DNA from: G965197555 sp965197555
GTDB lineage: Bacteria; Chloroflexota; Dehalococcoidia; Lucifugimonadales; UBA3495
Assembly (NCBI GenBank): GCA_965197555.1
Contig: OZ240213.1
Location: 1,488,001 to 1,552,000 of the forward strand
Length of the DNA stretch: 64,000 nt
Direction of reading: 5' to 3'
Positions 45,154-53,372 of this stretch are shown piece by piece. The position numbers and the translations under genes are program-made. The notes beneath the pieces were generated by a model. That model was not told the origin of the DNA and did no database searches. It saw nothing but the letters and a program-made list of their open reading frames with translations. The stretch's first letter is position 1. Every line of letters starts with the position of its first letter.

Positions 45154-45909
45154 TTAGCTCTCAAGCTTGACTGGGTTGCGAAGGACTCCAATGCCCTCCA
45201 CCTCAACCTCGCACACGTCTCCATCCTTCATCTCTCCCGGCACCCCAGGAGTCCCGGTGTAGATCATGTCGCCAGGTTCCAGGGTAACAAACTGGGACGT
45301 ATATGAAACCACGGTGGGAACATCAAATATCAGATATTGGGTGGTTTCGCCCTGGACTTCTTTGCCGTTAATGCGGCAAGTAAGTTGGACGTTGTGCGGG
45401 TCGATATCGGTGACAATAAAGGGACCTGCGGGCGAAAAAGTATCGGCCGACTTGGCACGCCACCAGTTCCGGTCGTCTTGTTGCCAGTCCCGGGCGCTGA
45501 CGTCATTGCCGCAGGTGTAGCCCAGCACGTGTTGCATGGCCTGTTCCTTGGTTACGTTGCGGCACCGGTCCTTAATAACGATTACCAACTCACCTTCGGC
45601 ATCCAGCTTGGCAGTGCCCTTGGGCCGGATGATTACATCATCTGGTCCGATCATCGAGGTTGGGGTCTTGTAAAAGACCATGGGCTCGGCAGGTGGTTCC
45701 CGGTCGTGCAGGTGGCTGGAATAGTTCAGTCCGATGGCCAGAATCTTAGTGGGCTCGCAGGGGGCGAGCAACTTGACATGGGACAGGGGGTGGGCATGAT
45801 CAGTAACTTGGTGCTCCTCAAAAGGGCTGGCGCTAAGCTCCTTGACCATGTCTCCCTCTACGACACCGTAGCTAACTTGACCGTGAGCAAGGTACCTGGC
45901 TATTTTCAT
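45154..45909 (-). CDS. Fumarylacetoacetate hydrolase family protein
   Basis: The 251-residue protein has the FAH fold: ILAIGLNYSSHLHDREPP, VFYKTPTSMIGPDDVI, the metal-binding acidic stretch DAEGELVIVI, LGYTCGNDVSARDWQ and the C-terminal GDMIYTGTPGVPG. Members cleave C-C bonds of fumarylpyruvate or acylpyruvates, or isomerise 2-hydroxyhepta-2,4-diene-1,7-dioate in aromatic catabolism. The family is broad, so the exact reaction is open. An HpcH/HpaI-type aldolase elsewhere in the window would fit a homoprotocatechuate-like route, but the genes are 33 kb apart. Confidence 0.9.
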   Translation of the reverse strand: MKIARYLAHGQVSYGVVEGDMVKELSASPFEEHQVTDHAHPLSHVKLLAPCEPTKILAIGLNYSSHLHDREPPAEPMVFYKTPTSMIGPDDVIIRPKGTAKLDAEGELVIVIKDRCRNVTKEQAMQHVLGYTCGNDVSARDWQQDDRNWWRAKSADTFSPAGPFIVTDIDPHNVQLTCRINGKEVQGETTQYLIFDVPTVVSYTSQFVTLEPGDMIYTGTPGVPGEMKDGDVCEVEVEGIGVLRNPVKLES

Positions 45910-46057
45910 GGCTAATCCTCCCGTTGGTCTGCTCGGAATTTTAGACTGTTCACGTCCCTTTGACCACCGGTAAATCGGGGGCGTCCTTAAGATCGTAGCG
46001 CGCAGCTAGCCCCCCACAGATACCGAGACTAGGTCCTCTGTAAGACCCTGGGTCTCG

Positions 46058-47089
46058 TCAGCTTTCGATTACCAGCTTGCCGAAGAAGTCGCGGGCCTCC
46101 ATGACTCGGTGAGCTTCAGCAACCTCTTCCAGGGGGAAAACCCTGCCCACTACGCCGTGGAGCGCGCCGTGATGCACCACCTTCATCATATCGACAAAGG
46201 TGCGCTGGCTCCGGCCACCGCTTCCCATCAAGTGCAACGGCCGCGACTGCAGCAAAGACAGGTCCATGTCGGTCCTAGCGCCGGACGTGACCCCGGTGAT
46301 CACCAACCGGCCGCCGGGCTTCAAGCAACGCATGCTTTGATCCCATACGTCGGCGCCCACGCAGTCGAAGACCAAGTCTACGCCTTGACCGTCGGTCAAC
46401 TCCCGAACCCGATGACCAAAGTCGGGGGTCTCCCGATAATTTATGACCTCGTCGGCCCCCAACTCCTTGGCCTTTTGAAGCTTCCACTCGCTGCCGGCGG
46501 TGGTAATCACTCGGGCGCCTACCATCTTGGCAATCTGGATTCCCATGCTTCCCACGCCGCTGCCCGCTGCCTGAATGAGCACATCGTCCCAGGGCCGTAT
46601 CTGGGCCTGAGTTACCAGGCAATGCCAAGCGGTGTGGCCCACGATGGGTAGCGCTGCCGCTTCATTGAAATCCATCGAATCAGGGATTCGGTGAGCGTTG
46701 CCTGCCGGAGCGGTCACATACTGGGCGTGGCCCCCGTCCAGGTCGACGCCGATACGTTTCTGGTTGGGGCAGTACTGGTCCAGCCCCAGTCGGCAGCTCT
46801 CGCAGGTGCCGCACATCACGCGGTTGTTCAGAATTACCCGGTCACCCACTTCAAGGCTGGTACTGGCGTCCGGGCTAATGGCGGCGACCTCTCCCGCCAC
46901 GTCACAGCCCATGATCCTGGGTAATGGACCCTGGTAGGTGTGGCCGCTGCGGAGGTTCAAGTCCAGATGATTCAAAGCGCTTGCCCGGACCCGCAGCATC
47001 ACCTCACCGGGCGCGACCTCCGGGTCAGGACGGTCCCCGTAGGTCAACGCTTCCGGGCCACCGTGTTGGTTGATGAACGTGGCTTTCAT
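46058..47089 (-). CDS. Zinc-binding alcohol dehydrogenase / quinone oxidoreductase-like protein
   Basis: The 343-residue MDR-family enzyme starts MKATFINQHGGPEALTYGDR at ATG 47089 (CAGGAG 6 nt upstream); a longer frame adds 58 unlikely residues. The GroES-like domain has LNHLDLNLRSG and MGCDVAGEV. The structural zinc lobe has four Cys in CGTCESCRLGLDQYC, and the nucleotide fold starts IQAAGSGVGSMGIQIAK. It reduces or oxidises alcohols, aldehydes or enones with NAD(P)H. The catalytic zinc Cys of true ADHs is not clear, so it may be a reductase. Confidence 0.88.
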   Translation of the reverse strand: MKATFINQHGGPEALTYGDRPDPEVAPGEVMLRVRASALNHLDLNLRSGHTYQGPLPRIMGCDVAGEVAAISPDASTSLEVGDRVILNNRVMCGTCESCRLGLDQYCPNQKRIGVDLDGGHAQYVTAPAGNAHRIPDSMDFNEAAALPIVGHTAWHCLVTQAQIRPWDDVLIQAAGSGVGSMGIQIAKMVGARVITTAGSEWKLQKAKELGADEVINYRETPDFGHRVRELTDGQGVDLVFDCVGADVWDQSMRCLKPGGRLVITGVTSGARTDMDLSLLQSRPLHLMGSGGRSQRTFVDMMKVVHHGALHGVVGRVFPLEEVAEAHRVMEARDFFGKLVIES

Positions 47090-47306
47090 TGTTCGCTCCT
47101 GAGCTCCATGGTTTGCAGTTGGTGATTTTCCGTAGGCGTGGGCTTCAGCATGCGAACGAATATTAACTCCCATTGGAACTAGCGTCAAAGTGACCAAACG
47201 ATGGCTATCATCTGCCTGGTGAGCCCTTCGGATGTTTGACCGGTGCCTCCTCCTCCAGTACACTGCCTCCCCGTACCACTCCTAGGGCCTCGAACAAGGT
47301 GGCGCA

Positions 47307-48152
47307 ATGTCCTCCGGCGCAGTCCCCTCCGATCAACTGCTGTTGGATACCATCTTTCAGCTTGAGAGTTACTATCGGAGATTTACGTGGGAGTCCGAGG
47401 TCTGGAGGCAGGTTGGCCACCGTCGTAGTCCCTACAGGGCTTTGGTGCTCTTTGGATTGAGTCCCCGAACCAAAGACCGGCTTCTCGTTGAGATGTGCCG
47501 GTGGTTCTTTGAAGGTTTTCCCGACGTGGGTAGCTTCCTGCAGGGTTGGGACACTCTGGCGCAGGCCCATGGAAACCCGGTCAGACAGGGGCAGAAGCCG
47601 TTCCTCGATTCCGCATGGCGTGCCTTGGCGGATGCGGCTGGGACTGTGCCCCAAAAGCTGGAAGAAATTTCCGGAATCTGGGGAGTGGGCGACAAGATCT
47701 CCGAATGTGTCTTGGCCTACGGCTGGGGGCTTGAAGCTTTACCATTGGACGGGAATGGGTGCAGAGTGGTGTACCGGCTGCAGGGACTTGCGATAAGCGG
47801 GAATTCCAGGTCAACTAGGGGCCTCCGAAATCGCTTGAAAGGGCTGTTCCATCGTCGTCTGAGTTGCTTCCATTCTCGGAATATGGCGATGGTAGATATT
47901 CACGAGATTCTTCGCCTGCACGGACAGGTGATCTGCACCAGGGCTCCCCGATGCAGTATATGTCCGGTCATAGGCTGCAAATCTCGAAGGTATGAGTACG
48001 CTGGCCAAATGTCACCACGGGTCAGCAGCGATTATTGGCAGGAATGGCGAGAGTTGCTCCTGGACCCGGTAATGGCGGCCGCGGGCGGTCAGGCTCCCAC
48101 AGGCGGTCAAATGGCAAACCAAGGAGTAGGTGATGAATATTCCGGAGTTTGA
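47307..48152 (+). CDS. Divergent HhH-GPD (endonuclease III-like) DNA glycosylase with Fe-S motif
   Basis: The 281-residue protein has a helix-hairpin-helix ISGIWGVGDKISECVLAYG with the EndoIII-type catalytic Lys, followed by LPLDGNGCRVVYRL where the Asp occupies the catalytic-Asp place. The C-terminal Cys set ICTRAPRCSICPVIGCKS gives spacing C-x5-C-x2-C-x4-C, one residue shorter at two places than the usual C-x6-C-x2-C-x5-C. Family members excise damaged bases and cut at abasic sites. AAGGTGG precedes ATG 47307. The 3' end overlaps the next SDR gene by 20 nt, suggesting coupled translation. Confidence 0.8.
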   Translation: MSSGAVPSDQLLLDTIFQLESYYRRFTWESEVWRQVGHRRSPYRALVLFGLSPRTKDRLLVEMCRWFFEGFPDVGSFLQGWDTLAQAHGNPVRQGQKPFLDSAWRALADAAGTVPQKLEEISGIWGVGDKISECVLAYGWGLEALPLDGNGCRVVYRLQGLAISGNSRSTRGLRNRLKGLFHRRLSCFHSRNMAMVDIHEILRLHGQVICTRAPRCSICPVIGCKSRRYEYAGQMSPRVSSDYWQEWRELLLDPVMAAAGGQAPTGGQMANQGVGDEYSGV

Positions 48153-48927
48153 TGTGAGGGGCCAAAAAGTGTTGGTCGTGGGAGCAGGCCGGGGCATCGG
48201 CAAGGGGATCGCCCAGGCCTTCGCGGAAGCGGGCGCCGATGTCGCAGTGACGGGGCTGACAACGACGGGTGTTAACAATGTAGCGGAGGAGATCAGAGGC
48301 CTGGGCCGGGCAGCGTTACCTCTTGCCGGAGACGCTACCAAAGCTGACGACATGGAGCGGATCGCTAGTCTGGTCTTGACGGAGTTTGGCCGGCTTGACA
48401 CCTTGGTCAACTGCGTGGGCGATGCCATCCGCAAACCGGTGGTGGCTTTACCTGGCACCACTACCGAAGGAATGACTGAAGAGGATTGGCATCACGTAGT
48501 TGACATAAATTTAACTGAGGCGTTCCAGGGCTGCCGGGCCCTTGGCCCCTACTTGTTGGAGCGGGGTACAGGTAGCGTGGTGAACATTACGGGCTGGGCG
48601 TCCTTTCGGGGAAGACCCCTGTCTACGGCCTACGACGCTGCGAAGGCTGGGGTGATGCGGTTCACTGAGTCGCCGGCCCAAGAGTGGGCCCCCTATGGTG
48701 TCAGGGTCAACGCGATAGCCCCCGGCTCCTTCCCAGACCCTGACCAGATGTCGGCCGAAGATTATCAGAGCAGGCAGGTAGCCGCTCGGCACGACGTTCC
48801 CTTGGCAAGAGTAGGGAACCTGAAAGAGCCGGGTTATCTAGCTGTCTTTTTGGCCTCCCCTGCGGCCAGCTATATCACAGGCCAGACCTGGGCCATTGAC
48901 GGCGGTATTAGCATAAAGCATCCATAA
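48133..48927 (+). CDS. SDR-family oxidoreductase
   Basis: The 264-residue protein contains VVGAGRGIGKGIAQAF, a VNCVGDAIRKPV strand, catalytic Ser-region VVNITGWAS and the YDAAK pair, with the usual ending YITGQTWAIDGG. AAGGAG at 48121-48126 lies 6 nt before ATG 48133, so the GTG one codon upstream is less likely. It overlaps the end of the glycosylase gene. The first glycine motif has V-G-A-G-R-G-I-G rather than T-G-x3-G-x-G. The substrate is unknown. Confidence 0.9.
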   Translation: MNIPEFDVRGQKVLVVGAGRGIGKGIAQAFAEAGADVAVTGLTTTGVNNVAEEIRGLGRAALPLAGDATKADDMERIASLVLTEFGRLDTLVNCVGDAIRKPVVALPGTTTEGMTEEDWHHVVDINLTEAFQGCRALGPYLLERGTGSVVNITGWASFRGRPLSTAYDAAKAGVMRFTESPAQEWAPYGVRVNAIAPGSFPDPDQMSAEDYQSRQVAARHDVPLARVGNLKEPGYLAVFLASPAASYITGQTWAIDGGISIKHP

Positions 48928-49285
48928 CGTTCGGGCGCCTGGTCTGACACTGCTATAAGATTGGTAACACGCTGGCTCTGGGATTATTTACAACGCAGCC
49001 ATCACCGACAAGCTGGTTTCATGTACGAGGTCGGTGGGAAACCACATCACCGCGGTTTGTCCCAGCGCAACACTGGCCACAACAGGCTATAACCCGGGGT
49101 GCAGCTTGTTGTGTGTTATATTAGGGACAGCTATCAACTCCCGAATAGCAACCCTCAGACAAGCCACTCCTCTAGGTACTCCATAACCCAAAACGCTTTA
49201 GCTGCCTAACCTCCCATGCCCCTCACTCTTCAGAATCCCAAAGCGCTGAGCAGGATGCTATTTCGGCGATCAGAGAAATGTCCCA
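48928..49285. other. Intergenic region before the ccm operon
   Basis: No gene, RNA or clear repeat is seen. The ccmA promoter should lie here. TTGTGTGTTATATTAGGG near 49,109-49,126 is AT-rich and could contain a -10 element, without a convincing -35. Confidence 0.4.
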
Positions 49286-50011
49286 TTGACCGCTTCCTTT
49301 GACTACGCCGTAGAGGCCCACGGTCTGGAGAAAAGCTTCGGAGACTGGCCCGTCCTTTGGGACTTGGAGCTTACGGTCAAGTGGGGTGAGATTTTGGTCT
49401 TGCTCGGCGCCAACGGCGTGGGCAAGACGACCCTGCTCCGCGTTCTTTCCACTCAGGCCAAGGCCGATGGCGGCGTTCTCCGCATGGCTGGTTACGACCC
49501 TCGGAAGCAGGCTGACGCTATACGCCGTCGGGTTGGGGTTGTGTTCCACCAAACGATGTTGTACCAAGACCTCACCTGCCATGAGAACCTGCTTTATTAC
49601 GGGCGACTATTTGGGCTCAAGACCCCCCGACAGCGTGCTGCCGAGGCACTCGACAGGGTAGGTCTGGCCGACAGGGCCGAGAGGCGGGTGCGTACCCTGT
49701 CCAATGGCATGCAAAAACGCCTGGCCATAGCCCGTGCAGTTTTGCACACTCCTCCCATTCTGCTCTTGGACGAGCCTGAAACGGGGCTGGACCGGGATTC
49801 GGTTCATGTCCTCAAAGAATTACTTCAGGAATGGATCGGCGTAGGCCGGGCCGTGGTCATGACCACTCATGACTTGGACTTGGGGCTAGCCTGGGCTAGT
49901 CGAGTGGGAGTCCTTTCGCAAGGCAAGGTCCACTACCCAGTTCCAGCCGAGGGTCTGGCGGACCCTGAATTTCGGGATACCTTGGCCGAGTCCCTGGGGC
50001 CGACTCGATGA
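49286..50011 (+). CDS. ccmA: Haem exporter ATP-binding subunit CcmA
   Basis: The 241-residue ABC ATPase has Walker A GANGVGKTTLL, Q-loop VVFHQTMLYQDLT, signature LSNGMQKRLAIARA and Walker B ILLLDEPETGLD. With CcmB and CcmC it drives release of holo-CcmE in cytochrome c maturation. It starts at TTG 49286 without a strong ribosome site. Its stop overlaps the ccmB start (ATGA), and the operon context makes the CcmA call firm. Confidence 0.92.
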   Translation: MTASFDYAVEAHGLEKSFGDWPVLWDLELTVKWGEILVLLGANGVGKTTLLRVLSTQAKADGGVLRMAGYDPRKQADAIRRRVGVVFHQTMLYQDLTCHENLLYYGRLFGLKTPRQRAAEALDRVGLADRAERRVRTLSNGMQKRLAIARAVLHTPPILLLDEPETGLDRDSVHVLKELLQEWIGVGRAVVMTTHDLDLGLAWASRVGVLSQGKVHYPVPAEGLADPEFRDTLAESLGPTR

Positions 50012-50682
50012 TTCCGCTCCTGCGGTTGGTCCTCGTTCTCCTGTGGAAAGACGTGCAGTTGGAATGGCGCTCCCGCGACCTAGTGGTTTCGGTATTGGTC
50101 TTCGCACTTCTGGTGCTGGTGGTCTTCAACTTCGCGCTGGACCTTTCATCTCAAAGGGTCACGACTCTAGCCCCGGGAATTTTGTGGGTGGCGTTCGCGT
50201 TCGCCGGGACCCTTGCCATGAGCCGGGCCTTTATTAGAGAGCGGGAGCAGGGGGGCTTTGAGGGCTTGTTGCTATCTCCGGTGGGTCGAGACGCCATATT
50301 CCTGGGGAAAGCGGCCGCCAGCCTCTTGTTTATGCTCATCGTCGAGGCAGTGCTTCTGCCTATCTTCGCTGCGTTACTGAATTTCTCTGCGATATCCTTT
50401 TCTCTAATTCTGACGATTGTTCTGGCCACGGTAGGGTTTGCCTTGGTGGGCACGTTGTTCTCGGCGATCGCGGTACAGACGCGCTCCCGAGAGATCATGT
50501 TACCGGTGCTGTTTTTCCCGGTAATTCTCCCTATCATCGTGGCAGCGGTGGAGGCATCGAAGCTGGCAATCGGTGGCGAGTCAGCAGTGGGCATTGGACA
50601 TTGGTTACCTTTAATCGGCGCCTTCGATGCCATGTTTTTGGTAATATGTCCCTGGGCATTTTCACTGATCGTAGAGGAGTAA
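50008..50682 (+). CDS. ccmB: Haem exporter membrane subunit CcmB
   Basis: The 224-residue protein has six hydrophobic helices and the CcmB hallmarks WKDVQLEWRSRD at the N-terminus, FAFAGTLAMSRAFIRERE and GGFEGLLLSPVGRDAIFLGK. It is the permease partner of CcmA in the cytoplasmic membrane. ATG overlaps the ccmA stop by 4 nt, and ccmC starts 4 nt after its stop. Confidence 0.95.
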   Translation: MIPLLRLVLVLLWKDVQLEWRSRDLVVSVLVFALLVLVVFNFALDLSSQRVTTLAPGILWVAFAFAGTLAMSRAFIREREQGGFEGLLLSPVGRDAIFLGKAAASLLFMLIVEAVLLPIFAALLNFSAISFSLILTIVLATVGFALVGTLFSAIAVQTRSREIMLPVLFFPVILPIIVAAVEASKLAIGGESAVGIGHWLPLIGAFDAMFLVICPWAFSLIVEE

Positions 50683-50686
50683 CGGT

Positions 50687-51469
50687 TTGGCCGGGACCGG
50701 TCGAGTCGAGCAGGCGCCTACAGAAACCGTTCACGTCCGGCGAGGCCTCTGGGGCGTTCGCACGGGGAGAGGCGCGCGGAGCTATTTGCTACTCCTTACC
50801 AGCTTCGTCACGATTTTCAATCTTTACTTGATTTTCATGGTCGCCCCCACCGACGCCGTCTTGGGGCACGTCCAACGGGTGTTTTACGTCCACTTCCCCC
50901 TGGCAATGATGTCTTTCCTCGCCTTTCTTGGGGTTTTCGTAGGTGGTGTGCTCTATCTCGTCCGGCGGGGTGGCCGCTGGGACTACCTAGCCCAGGCCAC
51001 AGCCGAGGTCGGGTTGGTGTTCATTACCCTGGCTCTCCTCACCGGTATAATCTGGGCGAAACCGGTGTGGAACGCTTGGTGGCTGTGGACACCGCGCCTC
51101 ACTACCACCTTGATTCTGTGGCTCATATATGCGGCCTACTTGATGATCCGCGGTTATGCCCCCAGCCAGGCCAAAGCAGCTTTGTACGGCTCAGTTGTCG
51201 GCATTATTGGGTTTATTGACGTAGTGGTCGTCTATTTTTCGGTCCAATGGTGGCCTGGGATACATCCGGCGCCGGTGGTGGGGCCGTTGGCGGAGCGGGA
51301 TGCCCTGGAACCGACAATGCAAGCGGTGCTGGTTGTTTCTTTCGTCAGCTTTTTTCTGCTGCTGGTTTATCTGGTGTCCGAGCGAATGGCGCAGTTGGGG
51401 GCCGAGGAGGGGATCCGAAGCCTCAGGTTCCGGCTGCGCAGGGCACCGGGCCAGCCGTCCAGGGAGTAA
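50687..51469 (+). CDS. ccmC: Haem-handling protein CcmC
   Basis: The 260-residue protein has six membrane helices, haem-ligand His candidates in VFYVHFPLAM and WPGIHPAPVV, and the Trp-rich WWD-type loop AWWLWTPRLT. CcmC loads haem onto CcmE at the outer face of the membrane. The loop has Thr where the WWxWDxR consensus has Asp. TTG 50687 is preceded by GAGGAG. A basic N-terminal extension of about 35 residues precedes the first helix. Confidence 0.93.
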   Translation: MAGTGRVEQAPTETVHVRRGLWGVRTGRGARSYLLLLTSFVTIFNLYLIFMVAPTDAVLGHVQRVFYVHFPLAMMSFLAFLGVFVGGVLYLVRRGGRWDYLAQATAEVGLVFITLALLTGIIWAKPVWNAWWLWTPRLTTTLILWLIYAAYLMIRGYAPSQAKAALYGSVVGIIGFIDVVVVYFSVQWWPGIHPAPVVGPLAERDALEPTMQAVLVVSFVSFFLLLVYLVSERMAQLGAEEGIRSLRFRLRRAPGQPSRE

Positions 51470-51475
51470 TGTGAC

Positions 51476-51697
51476 ATGCCGATGGCTTTGCTACAGGTAG
51501 ACTTGCCTCCGACGAATCTACCCTACTTGGCGGCCGCTTTCGCTGTGACCTGGGCTGTTTTCTTTGTGTACGCCTTCTTCGTCACGCGGCGGCAGCAAGA
51601 ACTCCAGAACGAGATCAAGATATTGCGGGAGGAAATTGAACGAGATACGGTGCCTGACGGGAATTCATCCCTTGATCAGGATAATGCTTCGCTATGA
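51476..51697 (+). CDS. ccmD: CcmD-like small membrane protein
   Basis: The 73-residue protein has one membrane helix (about residues 15-36), then a basic turn TRRQQE and a helical tail KILREEIERD. Size, topology and position between ccmC and ccmE match CcmD, which helps release haem-CcmE from the CcmABC complex. GGGAG lies 9 nt before ATG 51476. Confidence 0.8.
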   Translation: MPMALLQVDLPPTNLPYLAAAFAVTWAVFFVYAFFVTRRQQELQNEIKILREEIERDTVPDGNSSLDQDNASL

Positions 51698-51793
51698 ATG
51701 TGTAGCTTCGCAACGGCACACGTGCTAGTCTGCCAGGCATTTTCAGTACCTCAAATAATAAGTAATGCAGGTATAGGCTTCGGGGGATAAGGT

Positions 51794-52276
51794 TTGGAGG
51801 ATATGGACCCAAACGAAGTAGGTTCGCCTGAAGAGGCCTCAAGCGGCCAGAGCCGTCGGCTGCGGTTTGTAGTGGTGGCCTTGGTCGTCGTCCTTGCTTT
51901 GGGTTACATGATCTATGCGGCATTTCCTGGTAACGCCCTGTTTTACCTGAGTGTCGCCGAGTTCATGGACAAGCAAGAGGCCCAGGACGGGCGTGTGGTA
52001 AGGGTTTCCGGGAAGCTGGTGGAAGGCTCTTACCAGAGAAAAGGGCAGACCACGCTATCCCGATTCCAACTGACGGACAGTGAAACCACTAAAGCAATGG
52101 AGCGGCTAGAGGCCAGCTACGAGGGAGTTATACCCGACCTTTTTTTCAACCCCCACTCAGAGATCATTCTCCAGGGCAGCTATGGTCCGAGCCGGGTGTT
52201 CCATGCGGATACTATCCTGGTGAAGTGTCCGTCCAAGTTCCGATCGTTGCAGGAAGAGCTGGAGCAAAGTGGCTAA
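51794..52276 (+). CDS. ccmE: Cytochrome c maturation haem chaperone CcmE, Cys-type variant
   Basis: The 160-residue protein has a membrane anchor at about 24-44, the OB-fold strands VVRVSGKLVEGSY and RFQLTDSE, and the conserved YEGVIPDLF. In classical CcmE a His in a HxxxY motif binds haem covalently; here the aligned segment is LVKCPSKF with Cys145 and Phe149. Cys in place of His is known from the CxxxY variants of archaea and some deltaproteobacteria; Phe instead of Tyr is a further change. The start is TTG 51794, or ATG 51803 with a GGAGG too close. ccmF, ccmG and ccmH are not in the window. Confidence 0.9.
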   Translation: MEDMDPNEVGSPEEASSGQSRRLRFVVVALVVVLALGYMIYAAFPGNALFYLSVAEFMDKQEAQDGRVVRVSGKLVEGSYQRKGQTTLSRFQLTDSETTKAMERLEASYEGVIPDLFFNPHSEIILQGSYGPSRVFHADTILVKCPSKFRSLQEELEQSG

Positions 52277-52446
52277 GACCTGCCGCCTAGTTGCAGGATC
52301 TGATTTGCTCCATCAGCTACTGTTAGACGTTAAGGGGGTACGGATCTCGCCATCGCCGTCAAAAGTCCGGGCTCCCCTGGGCAGGGTACTACTGCGAAAC
52401 ACCTACAGGGCTACAACTTCCAGGACTATTTGGAAAGGGCACGATA

Positions 52447-52482
52447 AAACGGCTCCCTGCCTAGATTGGCAGGGAGCCGTTT
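52447..52482. terminator. Strong bidirectional terminator between ccmE and korB
   Basis: AAACGGCTCCCTGCC and GGCAGGGAGCCGTTT form a perfect 15-bp stem with a 6-nt loop. It is flanked by AAA/TTT on both sides and followed by ATTTTC on the plus strand. It lies between the convergent ccm and kor operons. Confidence 0.9.
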
Positions 52483-52505
52483 ATTTTCTAATCCCTGGCT
52501 AACGT

Positions 52506-53372
52506 CTAAAATTCAAACGCGGCCATTAACTGTTCCACGGTACTGGGTCTGGCTTTGGCGGATAATTCCACCAGGCGCTGGTCCAAGGATGGCCGGCTTT
52601 CGTCCCTATAGATTATTCCCACTGGCACGCCGCCCTGCTGGAGCAGGTCGTGGGCCATGGCCTTGTCTTCAGGGTCGTGGCCCTCAGGGATCTCCCAGAG
52701 GGTGGGCTCGATGCCCTTCTTCACGTCGCCCTTGAGCTCTTCGAAGGTGTCGTTGTAGGTGGTGCAGGGCGATTGAACGTGGACGATGGCAAAACCAGGA
52801 TGGCTCATGCCTTGTTGGATTAGCTTGGCCAAGGGGCGGGGCTGGCTGGAAAAACCGGAAGCCACGAAAGAGACACCCAAGGTCAGGTAGAGCTCCAGCG
52901 GGTTAAGGGCGTTCTCCATCTTGCCATAAGGAGTAGAGCTAGTAATCTCACCCAGCTTGGTGGTTGGGGAGCTCTGGCCTTTGGTGAGGCCGTAGACTCC
53001 GTTGTCCATGATCACGGCACAGACATTCAGGTTTCTGGCGGCCTGGGGCGCGATGTGCTCGCCGCCAATGCTCAGAAAGTCTCCATCCCCGGCAACCACC
53101 ACCACGTTCAGGTCGGGTCGGGCCATTTTAACCCCGAGGGAAATGGGCAGCGACCTGCCGTGGATGCCATGGAACCCGTAGGGTTGGTTACCCTCCAGCA
53201 GGTGGACCAGGTTGCCGGAGCAGCCGATCCCGGCTACCACAACGTTGTTCTCCATCGGTTGACCCGATTCCTCCAACCGGCCGATCATCGCGAATTCCAG
53301 AGCCCTGCGTACTCCGAAGTCGCCGCAGCCGGGACACCATTTGAAATCGTACTCCGGGTTTTTCTTGCTCAT
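52506..53372 (-). CDS. korB: 2-oxoacid:ferredoxin oxidoreductase, beta subunit
   Basis: The 288-residue subunit has WCPGCGDFGV at the N-terminus, GIGCSGNLVHLL, HGRSLPISLGVKMARPDL and the TPP motif GDGDFLSIGGEH with NGVYGLTKGQ after it. With KorA it decarboxylates a 2-oxoacid (2-oxoglutarate is most likely) to the acyl-CoA and reduces ferredoxin. Its start overlaps the korA stop by 4 nt. No separate ferredoxin-type delta subunit is present, as usual for two-subunit Kor enzymes. Confidence 0.93.
   Translation of the reverse strand: MSKKNPEYDFKWCPGCGDFGVRRALEFAMIGRLEESGQPMENNVVVAGIGCSGNLVHLLEGNQPYGFHGIHGRSLPISLGVKMARPDLNVVVVAGDGDFLSIGGEHIAPQAARNLNVCAVIMDNGVYGLTKGQSSPTTKLGEITSSTPYGKMENALNPLELYLTLGVSFVASGFSSQPRPLAKLIQQGMSHPGFAIVHVQSPCTTYNDTFEELKGDVKKGIEPTLWEIPEGHDPEDKAMAHDLLQQGGVPVGIIYRDESRPSLDQRLVELSAKARPSTVEQLMAAFEF

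Noticed and set aside
52269..52502. A 77-codon plus-strand frame after ccmE
   Set aside because: It runs through the strong terminator at 52447-52482 and has no family features.
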